Below, piece by piece: positions 8,568 through 18,121 of a stretch of 64,000 bases of DNA. Every line of letters starts with the position of its first letter. The first letter of the stretch is position 1. The DNA comes from Pseudomonadota bacterium (lineage in GTDB: Bacteria; Desulfobacterota; Desulfobacteria; Desulfobacterales; RPRI01): positions 1 through 64,000 of the forward strand of contig JAHITX010000034.1 of the NCBI GenBank assembly GCA_018817425.1, read 5' to 3'. The translations under genes were made by a program, and so were the position numbers. The notes under the pieces are model-generated. The model ran no database searches and had not been told where the DNA came from. It worked only from the letters and a program-made list of their open reading frames with translations.

Positions 8568-10330
8568 CGAATCTCCTTTTCAACCTTTTTTATAATCTCT
8601 ATGACCTTTCCTGCCAGATTACATACCTCATTTCCCTTGCCTGTATAAACTGCGCTTTCCAATTCCAGAATAATATCCCTAAATCTGTCTGCTGTTTCTA
8701 AGCTGACACCTTTTGATTTTAATACTTCCTGCGCTTCGTTTGCAGTAAGTAATCCAAGCTCAAGGCCAAAGCGGTTATTAAGGTAATTTCGCAATTCTGA
8801 TATCATATCGTTTGAACTTGTTTTCGCTTTGCTGCATTGCCGTATAAAAATCCCGGCAGCTTTTTTTATCCTAACCGCAGTCATTGCTTCTTTAGATTTT
8901 CTATTAAATTTTATAAGTATAAATGCTGATATGTAGCAAAGAAAAGGCGCGCCCAGCAGAAAAGAAATCAACAGCATTCTGTTATTCATCGGCAATTCTT
9001 TAGCCAAAACTGCAAGGGAATCATGCACAGGAAGGATATCCTGGCCGATTTCCTTAACCTCTTTTTTTACTATATTTTTGTTTTGCATAACATTAGAAGG
9101 CATAACAGATGAGACTAACTGCTCCTTTTCTCCAGGCAGAACCAAAAGTTGCAAAGGCTGGGTTTCTATAGTGCGATACTGCTGTTTTTGTGTATCAAAG
9201 AAATTTACGGTTAATGGAGATATTTCATATTGCCCTTCTTTCTCCGGTACAAGCGCCCATTTCAATGTTTTTGAACCTTTAATACCTTCTGAATCGACAG
9301 ATTCTTCAAGTACCGGACGATCCGCATATATCTTTATGTTTTGCTGCTTGGGGCCTTTTAAATCCGGTATCTTTTTGACATTGCCGTGACCTTCTATAAC
9401 AACTGCAAGAGTAGCGGATTCACCCTTTTTTATTTTCTTTGGTTCAATGCTTGCTTTCATATCGAATGTTCCGACCATCCCGGTATAATCGTATGGTCTT
9501 TCCTTTTCCGGAAGGGGCAAAATCTTTAACTCAAACGGCTCGCTGATTACATTCTGAGGAATAGCTTCTGTACTTAAGAAAAAAGGATCGTCAAACATTC
9601 TAAAACCGGGGCCGCGAAGTGACTCCCTGGCAATAAGACCTATCCTTGCCGGTTCGATGGCGCATGTTCCCTCTTTAGAAGGAATCATTACATAGCGAAC
9701 CTCCATAACGTGATAGGTTTTGCCATTATAAATGCTCTGGTATTCAGGAGGTTTTTCTATCTGTTTTAAGATAATACTCTCTGTTTGCGGAAGATAAAAT
9801 GAGACAATATTCACATTGCCCTGATGATATAATTTTAAAGTGTATACTGCCTGCTCTTCTATATAGATCTTTTTAGATGAAATATTTGCAGTTAGAAAAA
9901 CTCCCCCCCGGTTTATGCCGGAAGATTGTTTTGGTTTTGTGATAGTAATCTTTTCGGTATTACTTGTTATAGTTTTTCCGCTAATATCAAGTATGGCAGG
10001 TCCGATCTTATATGTTCCTTGAACTTTAGGCCGGATCATATAATTGTATTCCTTTGCCGAACTGAACTTACCTTTTATTATTTCCAAACGGCTTGAAGCT
10101 ACTCTCTGAATAACATCAAATGAATCAAGACCGTTAATTACAGGCCATGAATCAGTTAAATTAACACCTGATATCTTTACAACCATTCCAATACTATCCA
10201 AAGTGGTTGCTTCTTTTTTATTAAGACGTAAGGTAATTGAAATATTATTGGCAGCAAAACATGATATGGTCAGCCCAGTTAAAAAATACAGCACAAAAAG
10301 CAATATCAAAGCTTTTCTTGCTTTTTTCAT
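8564..10330 (-). CDS. batD: BatD family protein (oxygen tolerance)
   Basis: 588-residue protein with an N-terminal signal peptide ending near FAANN, several immunoglobulin-like beta modules over about residues 25-420 with the BatD-type VILRLNKKEATTLDS-like start, and a single membrane span near 455-475 followed by a cytoplasmic helical tail. Most of the protein should be periplasmic and anchored by the late membrane segment. Bat proteins were named from Bacteroides aerotolerance, but their molecular role is not established. It directly follows batC and overlaps batE by 4 bp. Confidence 0.88.
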   Translation of the reverse strand: MKKARKALILLFVLYFLTGLTISCFAANNISITLRLNKKEATTLDSIGMVVKISGVNLTDSWPVINGLDSFDVIQRVASSRLEIIKGKFSSAKEYNYMIRPKVQGTYKIGPAILDISGKTITSNTEKITITKPKQSSGINRGGVFLTANISSKKIYIEEQAVYTLKLYHQGNVNIVSFYLPQTESIILKQIEKPPEYQSIYNGKTYHVMEVRYVMIPSKEGTCAIEPARIGLIARESLRGPGFRMFDDPFFLSTEAIPQNVISEPFELKILPLPEKERPYDYTGMVGTFDMKASIEPKKIKKGESATLAVVIEGHGNVKKIPDLKGPKQQNIKIYADRPVLEESVDSEGIKGSKTLKWALVPEKEGQYEISPLTVNFFDTQKQQYRTIETQPLQLLVLPGEKEQLVSSVMPSNVMQNKNIVKKEVKEIGQDILPVHDSLAVLAKELPMNNRMLLISFLLGAPFLCYISAFILIKFNRKSKEAMTAVRIKKAAGIFIRQCSKAKTSSNDMISELRNYLNNRFGLELGLLTANEAQEVLKSKGVSLETADRFRDIILELESAVYTGKGNEVCNLAGKVIEIIKKVEKEIR

Positions 10331-11194
10331 TTACCAGTCCTTTCCTAAACGCATATTCCCTTTATTCCCAAAAGCTTTTAAGGAACGATTCTCTCTGACG
10401 CTGTCTAATAAGTCATTAGCCTTTTTCTTATCAAGCATTGCCCCGGCTTTTTCTGGTGTCATATCTTCTTTCTGCTGAGGCCTTTGCTGAGAAGGGTCCG
10501 GCCTTCTTGATAAATCTTTGGAAAGATTTTTAGATTCTTCCTGTTTATTGTTATTTCCAGGGTTTTCATTTTTCACCTTATTATTTTCAGCTTCTTTATG
10601 TTTTTCGGATTCATCCTTATTGTTTTTATTTTCTTTACTATCCGTAGACTTTTTATCGGAAGCTTTTTGATTTTTATTCTTATCGTTTTTATTTTCTCCT
10701 GACTGGCCCTGTTTGTCTTCTTTATTCTGTGAATCCTTTGGAGGCTCACGCTTCTGATCATTTTTGTTTTTCTTTTGTTTCTCAAGATATATCAACGAAA
10801 GTTCCATATTGTATGCGGCATCTTCGTTTCCGGGATTACTTATTATGGCCTGCTTGTAATATGATGCTGCAGATTTATAATCTTTTTGCTTAAAGGCGGT
10901 ATTTCCAAGATTATACAAAACCTTAAATTTTGTTTCTTTATCTGTTGTTCTTTTTAAAACACTGGAAAATGCGGCCGTAGCTGCTTTGTAATCGGAGTTT
11001 TTATATGCGGCGCAACCCCTGTTATAACGAAAGCGAATATCCTTTGGGTGATTCATATCTGCTTCGGCATACGCTTTCTGCGCTTCTGTAAATTTTCCCT
11101 GCTTGTAAAGAGTATCGGGATCATTTGCAGCTTTAGCAGCGGGTACATATAAAATAATAATTATTGTGATTACTGATAAAAAATATCGTATCAA
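10331..11194 (-). CDS. batC: BatC-like TPR protein with Lys/Asn/Glu-rich tail
   Basis: 287 residues: signal peptide (about 1-22), then three TPR units at about 25-140, recognisable from YNRGCAAY and YNLGNTAF blocks. A long low-complexity segment rich in K, N, D, E and Q follows (about 145-245), then a short conserved C-terminal block near KANDLLDSVRENR. This matches BatC-type proteins, which carry TPRs that probably contact the VWA subunits in the periplasm. It overlaps batB by 4 bp. The charged region is likely disordered. Confidence 0.83.
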   Translation of the reverse strand: MIRYFLSVITIIIILYVPAAKAANDPDTLYKQGKFTEAQKAYAEADMNHPKDIRFRYNRGCAAYKNSDYKAATAAFSSVLKRTTDKETKFKVLYNLGNTAFKQKDYKSAASYYKQAIISNPGNEDAAYNMELSLIYLEKQKKNKNDQKREPPKDSQNKEDKQGQSGENKNDKNKNQKASDKKSTDSKENKNNKDESEKHKEAENNKVKNENPGNNNKQEESKNLSKDLSRRPDPSQQRPQQKEDMTPEKAGAMLDKKKANDLLDSVRENRSLKAFGNKGNMRLGKDW

Positions 11195-12195
11195 TTTTTT
11201 ATCTTCTCCTTTTCACTTATCAATACTTCAAGAATCAATAATAAAAATACTGCTATCAAAAAAAAGCTGAAACGCTCTTCATAAACCTTGATTTTACCGC
11301 TTTTTAAGAGTTTTGCTGTTGTCAGTGTTTTTATCCCATCGAAATATATAAGATCAAGGTCAAGGTCTCCTGTAACGGATCGCGTATAACGACCTCCTGT
11401 CACAATTGCTATTTTTTTAAGAGACTCCTCATCCATTTTTGACATTATAACACTGCCATTTTGATCTTTTTTAAACCCTCCACTTCCATCAATAGCAGGG
11501 ATAGGCCCACCTGAAGTATCACCCATGCCAAACACAAATATTTTCACACCCTTTTTCTTCGCATTTTCCGCTGCGTTAATACCTCTTTTCTCATTATCTT
11601 CGCCATCTGTTATAAGTATAATTACTTTGTCTGTCTCTAATTTAAAGTCAAAAGATGAAATGCCCGTTTCAATAGCCGTTCCCAAATCCGTTCCCGCCAC
11701 AGGAATAACATCAGGCGTTAACTCATCCAGAAACATTTGTATGGCTCCGTAATCCAATGTAAGGGGACATTGGACAAATGCAATTCCTGAAAAGGCAACC
11801 AATCCTATGCGGTCACCCTGCACTATCTTCAAAAAATCCAGTACTTCACGTCTTGCTCTCTCAAGTCGGTTGGGTTTGATATCTTCCACCATCATGCTGT
11901 GTGAAACATCTACCAATATCATTATTTCAACACCTTTTTGAGAAACCTCCTGGTAATGGCTACCCCAACGAGGGCCTGCCAGAGCAAAAATCATTAAGCC
12001 CAAAGCACAAAGCAGTAATACCGCTTTAGCAAATATTCTGCCTTTATGCATTTTTCCGGCAATCCGGGCCAACAACTCCGGATCAGCCACAAGGTCAAGA
12101 GATTTCTTCTTTTGTCTGAATCCAAAAAGAATAAGTATCCCAATTGCGGGCAAAAGCCATAAAAAATGCAATATCCACAGGCGCGCAAATGTCAT
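11191..12195 (-). CDS. batB: BatB VWA-domain membrane protein
   Basis: 334-residue inner-membrane protein with two N-terminal hydrophobic helices (about 8-25 and 55-75), a von Willebrand A domain (about 88-290) and a C-terminal membrane helix (about 308-326). The MIDAS metal site is complete: DVSHS, a downstream threonine-containing loop (AGTDLG) and TDGEDN. It is paired with BatA, overlapping it by 4 bp, as in all Bat operons. The two VWA proteins are thought to form a membrane complex assembled by the MoxR ATPase; that is inference from the family. Confidence 0.9.
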   Translation of the reverse strand: MTFARLWILHFLWLLPAIGILILFGFRQKKKSLDLVADPELLARIAGKMHKGRIFAKAVLLLCALGLMIFALAGPRWGSHYQEVSQKGVEIMILVDVSHSMMVEDIKPNRLERARREVLDFLKIVQGDRIGLVAFSGIAFVQCPLTLDYGAIQMFLDELTPDVIPVAGTDLGTAIETGISSFDFKLETDKVIILITDGEDNEKRGINAAENAKKKGVKIFVFGMGDTSGGPIPAIDGSGGFKKDQNGSVIMSKMDEESLKKIAIVTGGRYTRSVTGDLDLDLIYFDGIKTLTTAKLLKSGKIKVYEERFSFFLIAVFLLLILEVLISEKEKIKN

Positions 12196-13184
12196 GATAT
12201 AACCCTCAATACAGTTGTTTTCAAAAATAGCTCCAACACAAAAAGAATTATAGCAGGGATAAGAAAATAATAGTAAAGCTCTTTAAAATTAAAAAATTCC
12301 TTTGTCTTTACTTCTGTCTTTTCCGCTTTGTTTATAATCTCATATATTTCGGCAAGCTGTTTACTGTCTGTTGCCCTGAAATATTTCCCCTTTCCTTTTA
12401 TCGCAATTCTTTTCAATGTTTCTTCATCAAACTCAACACTCTGCCTGACTATACGCGGGCCAAAAAATGTTTTGACTTTAAAAGGAGCAGGTCCGGTTCC
12501 ACCCACGCCTATAGTATAGATTTTAATTCCCAATGCTGCTGCCGCATCAGCGGCTTCTTCCGGTGTTATATCACCGCTATTGTTTTTTCCGTCTGTTAAG
12601 ATAATTATGATTTTAGATTTTGCTTTAAGATCTTTTAGCCTTTTTCCGGCAATGGCGATTGCGTTACCTATTGCCGTGCTGTCTCCGGCCATGCCGATCT
12701 CCATTTTATCCACAAGACTTAGAAGCATGCCCTTATCCATAGTTAAAGGAGACTGTGTAAATGCTTCTTCTCCAAATACAACAAGGCCTATCCTGTCTGC
12801 CTCTCTTTTTTTAATAAATTCACTTACTACCTTCTTAACAACCACAAGTCTGTTAACCGGTTTTTCATCAAACTTAAAATCTAAAGCCCGCATGGAACCT
12901 GAGGTATCAAGGCTTAACATGATATCCACACCGGAAGAACTGACATTTTTTTTAATATTATATAACTGGGGCCTTGCTGCGGCTATCACGAGAAGAATAA
13001 GACAAGATGTTCTAAAGATTATTGGAATCCTTGCCAAAAGCTGGTTTCCACCGCCTGTGATTACTAATAATCGGGATGTATATGAATGTATGATGCCTTG
13101 GTTTCTTCGTTTAAATATAATAAACAACAGCACCGGAATCGCCAAAAGCAGAAATAATAATGTAGGATATTCAAATCTAAACAT
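12192..13184 (-). CDS. batA: BatA VWA-domain membrane protein
   Basis: 330-residue inner-membrane VWA protein. It has two N-terminal membrane helices (about 5-24 and 55-75), a VWA domain (about 85-285) with an intact MIDAS motif DTSGS, AGDSTAIG loop and TDGKNNSGD, and a C-terminal membrane helix (about 305-325). It is a paralogue of the next gene, batB. Start and stop codons of neighbours overlap on both sides, so translation is probably coupled through the operon. Confidence 0.9.
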   Translation of the reverse strand: MFRFEYPTLLFLLLAIPVLLFIIFKRRNQGIIHSYTSRLLVITGGGNQLLARIPIIFRTSCLILLVIAAARPQLYNIKKNVSSSGVDIMLSLDTSGSMRALDFKFDEKPVNRLVVVKKVVSEFIKKREADRIGLVVFGEEAFTQSPLTMDKGMLLSLVDKMEIGMAGDSTAIGNAIAIAGKRLKDLKAKSKIIIILTDGKNNSGDITPEEAADAAAALGIKIYTIGVGGTGPAPFKVKTFFGPRIVRQSVEFDEETLKRIAIKGKGKYFRATDSKQLAEIYEIINKAEKTEVKTKEFFNFKELYYYFLIPAIILFVLELFLKTTVLRVIS

Positions 13185-14158
13185 TATTTATCACATCCTG
13201 CTTTGTTTTCGGGAGTATTTTTTGTCTCATAAACAGGAGTTGTTTCCTCAATGTATTTTTTTACCACAACAACTTCTTCTTCTTTTTTAGCCAACGTCGG
13301 GATATCATCTGCAAACTTAACAAGATCCGAATGTTGTAGCAGAGCAAGAATTTGTCTGTCTTTTTCATTATTAATATGAGAAGCAATCTCCTCGGTAGTA
13401 TATTCAACCGCCGGAAATCCGCGGATGTTTTCAATGTATCTCTTTATAATTTCTGAAAAACGAAAATAAAACTCTTTGGCGCTTCCTTTTTCAAAAAGCC
13501 CTTTAGCCTCAAGCTCTTCTATATCTTTTCTTGCACGGATATGCGGCGGATCAACATATTCTAAAATCAATTTTTTTTGCTTGTACATTTTGTACCAGCG
13601 AAAAAGGAAAAAACCGGCTATCAGCACTACAATAAAAGCAAATATCCATGGCCAGTATTTTAATAATAAGGATCTCGTTGGTATGATTCCCTGTATGGGT
13701 CGAAGCTGTATTTTTAATGGGTTATCTCCAAGATTGGACCATACTTTAAGCGAAATTGGTTTAGCAGTTAAAACCTGTTTTTTTTGGTCTTTATCAAGAT
13801 AGGAAAAAGAGAGCTCACCTGTTTTTAGCAACCCTGGCTGGTTTGCAAATAAGCTTATAGTAATTTTATCAGGATATATATGCTGTTTAACAATTGTAAA
13901 ACCTTCAAGCCCTTTGACTTCTATCGGCTTGTTTATAGTTGCTCCTTTGGGCAGATTAAAGGATAGTGTTAAGTTGATAATACTTCCGGCCTTTGCTGTA
14001 TCTCTGTCCAATGAAGTTTTAAGATTTATCGTTTTATCTGTTGTATTATCCGGTGTATTATCTTGTTTATTATCCAGGCAAAAACAGTATAAGGGATAGG
14101 TAAGCAAACATAAAAGAAGAATTGGTATGAAGCAGATTTTACAAACCGGCCTTTTCAC
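13184..14158 (-). CDS. BatD-like membrane protein between the DUF58 gene and batA
   Basis: 324 residues: a cleavable signal peptide (about 1-27), a periplasmic beta-rich domain with BatD-like strands (about 40-155), one membrane helix (about 168-187, WPWIFAFIVVLIAGFFLFRW) and a cytoplasmic helical domain ending in an acidic tail. The C-terminal part resembles proteins annotated DUF4381 that sit at this position in other MoxR operons. It overlaps both neighbours by 1-4 bp. A second, short BatD-type subunit is the simplest reading. Confidence 0.7.
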   Translation of the reverse strand: MKRPVCKICFIPILLLCLLTYPLYCFCLDNKQDNTPDNTTDKTINLKTSLDRDTAKAGSIINLTLSFNLPKGATINKPIEVKGLEGFTIVKQHIYPDKITISLFANQPGLLKTGELSFSYLDKDQKKQVLTAKPISLKVWSNLGDNPLKIQLRPIQGIIPTRSLLLKYWPWIFAFIVVLIAGFFLFRWYKMYKQKKLILEYVDPPHIRARKDIEELEAKGLFEKGSAKEFYFRFSEIIKRYIENIRGFPAVEYTTEEIASHINNEKDRQILALLQHSDLVKFADDIPTLAKKEEEVVVVKKYIEETTPVYETKNTPENKAGCDK

Positions 14159-15030
14159 AATCTTTTTCTCCTTTTTTCAAAAAGGCGCATTAAAGGTTCA
14201 ACTATCGGTCCATCTGTTGAAAGCTCCAATAGATCAATTCCTGATTTTTTTGTAATTTCTGACAGGTATTTTTTTTGCCTTTCCAGTTCTGTGAAAAATA
14301 TTTTTTTAAATTCCCTGCTTGATGTGTTAACCAGCAATTCCTGCTTAGTCTCAGGATCTCGAAGTATAGTAAAACCCACTTCAGGCAGTTTTTCTTCAGC
14401 CGGATCGGATATGCGGATAATTGTGAGATCATGCTTTTTAGCAGTTAGTTTTAATGATTTCTCAAAATCACTATCTAAAAAATCTGATATTAAAAAAACA
14501 ATGGCATGCCGCTTTACTACTCTGTTAAGATATATTAAAGCCTTATCGATATCAGTTTTAAGATCTTGCGGTTCATAACTGAATATTTCTTTGATAAGGC
14601 GCCATACATGAGATACTCCCTTTTTAGGAGGTATATATTTTTCTACCATTGAGCTAAACAGTACGGCCCCGACCTTATCATTAGTCCGGATGGCAAGAAA
14701 TGCGATCATACCGGCCACTTCTGCCAAAAGATCTCTTTTGAATTTTTTTCTTGTGCCAAACAGGTGTGAGCCGGAAAGATCCAGTAAAAGTATTACGGTA
14801 AGCTCTCTTTCCTCGTGAAATACTTTTACGAATGGGTGACCAGCACGAGCCGATACATTCCAGTCAATGTTACGGACATCATCACCCGGCTGGTATTCTC
14901 TTACTTCCGCAAACTCTATACCATGGCCTTTGAATGCGCTTTCATACTGACCGGCAAAAAGATCGCTGGCCATTTTGCTTGTTTTAAAATGAAGCTTTTG
15001 AATTTTTTTAAAAAGCTCTTCGGAAAGCAT
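14155..15030 (-). CDS. DUF58 domain protein of the MoxR/Bat operon
   Basis: 291-residue cytoplasmic protein. It has the DUF58 signature EYQPGDDVRNIDWN near residues 44-57, followed by a VWA-like fold with LLLDLSGS and FLISDFLD replacing a classical MIDAS. DUF58 proteins always accompany MoxR ATPases and may be their direct partners or targets. It begins 3 bp after moxR and overlaps the BatD-like gene by 4 bp, so it is part of the same transcript. Confidence 0.9.
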   Translation of the reverse strand: MLSEELFKKIQKLHFKTSKMASDLFAGQYESAFKGHGIEFAEVREYQPGDDVRNIDWNVSARAGHPFVKVFHEERELTVILLLDLSGSHLFGTRKKFKRDLLAEVAGMIAFLAIRTNDKVGAVLFSSMVEKYIPPKKGVSHVWRLIKEIFSYEPQDLKTDIDKALIYLNRVVKRHAIVFLISDFLDSDFEKSLKLTAKKHDLTIIRISDPAEEKLPEVGFTILRDPETKQELLVNTSSREFKKIFFTELERQKKYLSEITKKSGIDLLELSTDGPIVEPLMRLFEKRRKRL

Positions 15031-15033
15031 ATA

Positions 15034-16014
15034 TCATGGCACCTCAATCCGCTCAAGAAGTATCCTGATCAAATCGTCACTGCTCTTGCCCTCGGCTTCA
15101 GCCTCATAGCTTAATATAATTCGGTGCCGAAGAACATCAAAAGCCATGGATTTCACATCCTGTGGAGTTACATAGCCTCTTCCCGCAAGAAATGCATGAG
15201 CCCGTGCAGCCATACTCAGCCATATAGACGCCCTGGGAGAAGCTCCGTAATTTATCATGGGGCCTATTTCCAGTCCATACTCGCCTGGATTACGGGTAGC
15301 TCTTGATATATTTACGATATAGTCCGTAATTTTTTCTTCCATATGGATTAAGCGGAGAATTTTTGTAGCCGCTTCCACCTCACTTACTTCTACCACTCCT
15401 TGGACTTTTTCCGCTGCCATATCATTTACACGTTCTATTATCTTTTTCTCTTCTGCTGCTGTAGGATAATCCACTTTTATCTTCAACATAAAACGGTCTA
15501 TCTGCGCTTCGGGAAGTGGATATGTCCCTTCATGTTCAATCGGATTTTGAGTAGCAATTACTAAAAATGGCCTTTCAAGTATGAAACTCTTTTCACCGAT
15601 TGTTACCTGGCGCTCCTGCATGGCTTCCAAAAGGGCACTCTGAACTTTGGCAGGCGCCCGGTTGATCTCATCCGCCAAAATTATATTATGAAATATCGGA
15701 CCTTTTTTGATCTCAAAAGAGCTGTTATCCGGCCGGTAAATCTGTGTCCCAAGGATATCGGCAGGTAAAAGATCGGGAGTAAACTGTATTCTTTGAAAAG
15801 AAGTCTTGATAGCCGCAGCAAGTGTTTTAACCGCTGTTGTTTTGGCCAACCCTGGAAGCCCTTCCAGAAGAAGATGTCCGTCACATAGCAATCCTATAAG
15901 CATCTTTTCCAGAAGGTTTTTTTGTCCTACAATAACTTTTTCCACTTCCGCCAATATTTTTCGAAAAACCAGACTCTTGTTTTCTACTTCCGCGGTAATC
16001 TCCTGTATATTCAT
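15034..16014 (-). CDS. moxR: MoxR-family AAA ATPase
   Basis: First gene of the eight-gene Bat operon. MoxR ATPases act as chaperones that assemble or insert metal into VWA-containing complexes. The 326-residue product has Walker A GLPGLAKTT, Walker B ILADEINR and sensor 1 ATQNPIEHEGTYPLPEAQ, all typical. I place the start at the ATG at 16014 because GGAGGG lies 5 bases upstream; a longer ORF reaching 16065 has no such site and adds residues not found in the family. The 214-base region upstream presumably holds the operon promoter. Confidence 0.94.
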   Translation of the reverse strand: MNIQEITAEVENKSLVFRKILAEVEKVIVGQKNLLEKMLIGLLCDGHLLLEGLPGLAKTTAVKTLAAAIKTSFQRIQFTPDLLPADILGTQIYRPDNSSFEIKKGPIFHNIILADEINRAPAKVQSALLEAMQERQVTIGEKSFILERPFLVIATQNPIEHEGTYPLPEAQIDRFMLKIKVDYPTAAEEKKIIERVNDMAAEKVQGVVEVSEVEAATKILRLIHMEEKITDYIVNISRATRNPGEYGLEIGPMINYGASPRASIWLSMAARAHAFLAGRGYVTPQDVKSMAFDVLRHRIILSYEAEAEGKSSDDLIRILLERIEVP

Positions 16015-16228
16015 TAACCCTCCTTGCTCATACAAGACAATTTCATTAATAGCCGGACATCTCAAAAGTTTTTATCAGTGATCCCAATGGAGCTTATTTG
16101 TGCAAATATACGATTTCACACTAATCGTAAATTGCATGAAGAGCTTTATAAAAAATTGGCGGATATATATTGATACAATTTTATATTTTTTTCAACCTCT
16201 TGTTTTAATAAATTTTTGTTCAAAATTA

Positions 16229-17011
16229 TTATTTATTTAATATTTTGATCTTATCAGGCAGGGCAAAACGGTCTTTTGGCATGGCAACATTGGTTTTAAT
16301 GTCTTCAATAACAAGTTTGAACATTTCTTTTCCTCCTATAACTTGCAATAAGTTATATGGTATCCACAACCCGTTGATTTTTCTATAATCGCTTAAGTAA
16401 GATTCGAGCTTATTTCTATTACCAGCTATTTGAGCCGGAACAATTATTTTTATGAGTAAATAGGTGTCCTTTTCAAAAAAGTATGTTCTTTGTCCCCCCT
16501 GAAATGGTGTCATTACAACTTTATAACAATTCTTACCGTTGATATCTTCCATTCCTGCATATTGTATATTTTTAAAATAGGTTTGCCATGAAACAAGGGC
16601 ATCAAACGCATGGTTAATTAAAATATTTGCGCGTTCTTCTCCTGCTACTATTCTTCCGCTTGTTCTTGGTTCGATCTTCCAGACAATATTGCCATCTGTT
16701 CCCATTTCTTCGACTATTGGTACTCCCGAGAAATCTAATTCGGTAAAGGAATAAAAACGATTTGGTCTTTGCTTATAGAATGTGATTTTACCTTCTATTT
16801 TGTCCTGTAAAAGTGTTATTTTCATTTCCGTTATACTATTATTAATTTTTTCAAGTGCTTTCTTTCCACCAGTGGCTTCGATGTGCTTATCAATAATTTG
16901 TTCAGCGCTAAGATCAGTTTCTCGGCCATGTGCAGGCCTGCCGTATTGAAATAGAAAACAGGGAATAAGTAAAACGAGTATTATTGAAAATCTTCTTGTT
17001 TTTGTTTTCAT
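16229..17011 (-). CDS. LolA-like secreted protein, copy A
   Basis: 260 residues with an N-terminal signal peptide (about 1-29, ending near AHG) and a beta-rich mature domain resembling the outer-membrane lipoprotein-sorting (LolA/LppX-like) fold: an EQIIDKHIEATGGKKALEKI helix, then strands with FYKQRPNRFY and KTYFFEKD-type repeats. It probably binds a lipid or hydrophobic ligand in the periplasm, but no substrate can be named. It is a tandem paralogue of the next upstream gene; both share even the sequence around the ribosome binding site. Confidence 0.75.
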   Translation of the reverse strand: MKTKTRRFSIILVLLIPCFLFQYGRPAHGRETDLSAEQIIDKHIEATGGKKALEKINNSITEMKITLLQDKIEGKITFYKQRPNRFYSFTELDFSGVPIVEEMGTDGNIVWKIEPRTSGRIVAGEERANILINHAFDALVSWQTYFKNIQYAGMEDINGKNCYKVVMTPFQGGQRTYFFEKDTYLLIKIIVPAQIAGNRNKLESYLSDYRKINGLWIPYNLLQVIGGKEMFKLVIEDIKTNVAMPKDRFALPDKIKILNK

Positions 17012-17046
17012 CGTTATTCTCCTTTCTTATAAATGAGCCTTTTTAG

Positions 17047-17895
17047 CTATTTCGTTACGAGTTGTCGTTTGATTTTATCAGGCAAGTCAAACCGGTCCTT
17101 GGGCATGTCAATATTGGTTTTAAAGTTTTTTATTTCAACATTAAAAATTTTATACCCACCTGAAATCTGTAATATATTATGAGGTATCAGTATATCGTCA
17201 ACCTTTCTGTAATCGCTAAAATAATTTTCCAGCATATCATCTTGTGTCAAGGGCCCCTCGCCGGAATTTTCCTTGCTCCATGAGGTGATAACTTCATCTG
17301 TATCGAAATTGATTTTAGGTGGTGACACAATCGTTTTTATAACCAAATAAGTATCCTTATCAAAAAAGTATGTTCTTTTATCCCCCTGAAAAGGTATCAT
17401 TACAATTTTATGACACTTTTTCCCGTTAATGTCTTCGGTTCCGGCATATTGCACATCTTTGAAATAAGTTCTCCATAAAAAAAGTGTGTCCGGTGCGTTT
17501 TCAATTAAAAAGTTTGCGCGTTCTTCACCTTTTAAAATTTTTCCATTAGTTAACGCTTCAATCTTCCAGACGATATCGCCGTTTATCCCGGCTTCTTCGG
17601 CGGTTACCGGCATGCCCATTATATCTATTTTTAGAATGGAATAAAAACGGTTTGGTCTTTGTTTATAACGAGTGACATTACACTCTGTATTGTTCCGGTA
17701 AAGCTTTATTTTCATTTCCGTTATACTATTATAGATTTTTTCACGTGCTTTCTTTCCACCAGTGGCTTCAATGTACTTATCAATAATTTGTTCGGCGCTA
17801 AGCTCTGTCTCTATGCCATGTGCAGTCCTGCCGTATTGAAATAGAAAACAGGGAATAAGTAAAATAAATATTATTGAAAACATTCTTATTTTCAT
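17047..17895 (-). CDS. LolA-like secreted protein, copy B
   Basis: 282 residues, closely similar to the downstream neighbour over the signal peptide (PCFLFQYGR.AHG), the ATGGKKA helix, the KQRPNRFYS strand and the PKDRF.LPDKIK C-terminus. It differs by an insertion of about 20 residues near position 195 that contains a Trp-Ser-Lys-rich loop. The two genes are 35 bp apart and arose by tandem duplication including the gttattctcctttctt upstream segment. Similar paralogue pairs suggest ligand diversification; that is inference. Confidence 0.75.
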   Translation of the reverse strand: MKIRMFSIIFILLIPCFLFQYGRTAHGIETELSAEQIIDKYIEATGGKKAREKIYNSITEMKIKLYRNNTECNVTRYKQRPNRFYSILKIDIMGMPVTAEEAGINGDIVWKIEALTNGKILKGEERANFLIENAPDTLFLWRTYFKDVQYAGTEDINGKKCHKIVMIPFQGDKRTYFFDKDTYLVIKTIVSPPKINFDTDEVITSWSKENSGEGPLTQDDMLENYFSDYRKVDDILIPHNILQISGGYKIFNVEIKNFKTNIDMPKDRFDLPDKIKRQLVTK

Positions 17896-18121
17896 CGTTA
17901 TTCTCCTTTCTTTGTGACCATTTTATGATCCTCCTTTGATTTAGAAAACATGAATAACCTTAATATTCCAGGAAATTAATATTTTTTCAATCACCCGTTG
18001 GTATGATTTACAGGGTGATTTTGAAATTATAAAGGTGCGCTGAAGACTTGCTGAATTATAAGTTGTTTAGGAAACAGAGGTAGGCTACTTTAGAAAATAT
18101 ATATTTATTATTTGGAAGCAT

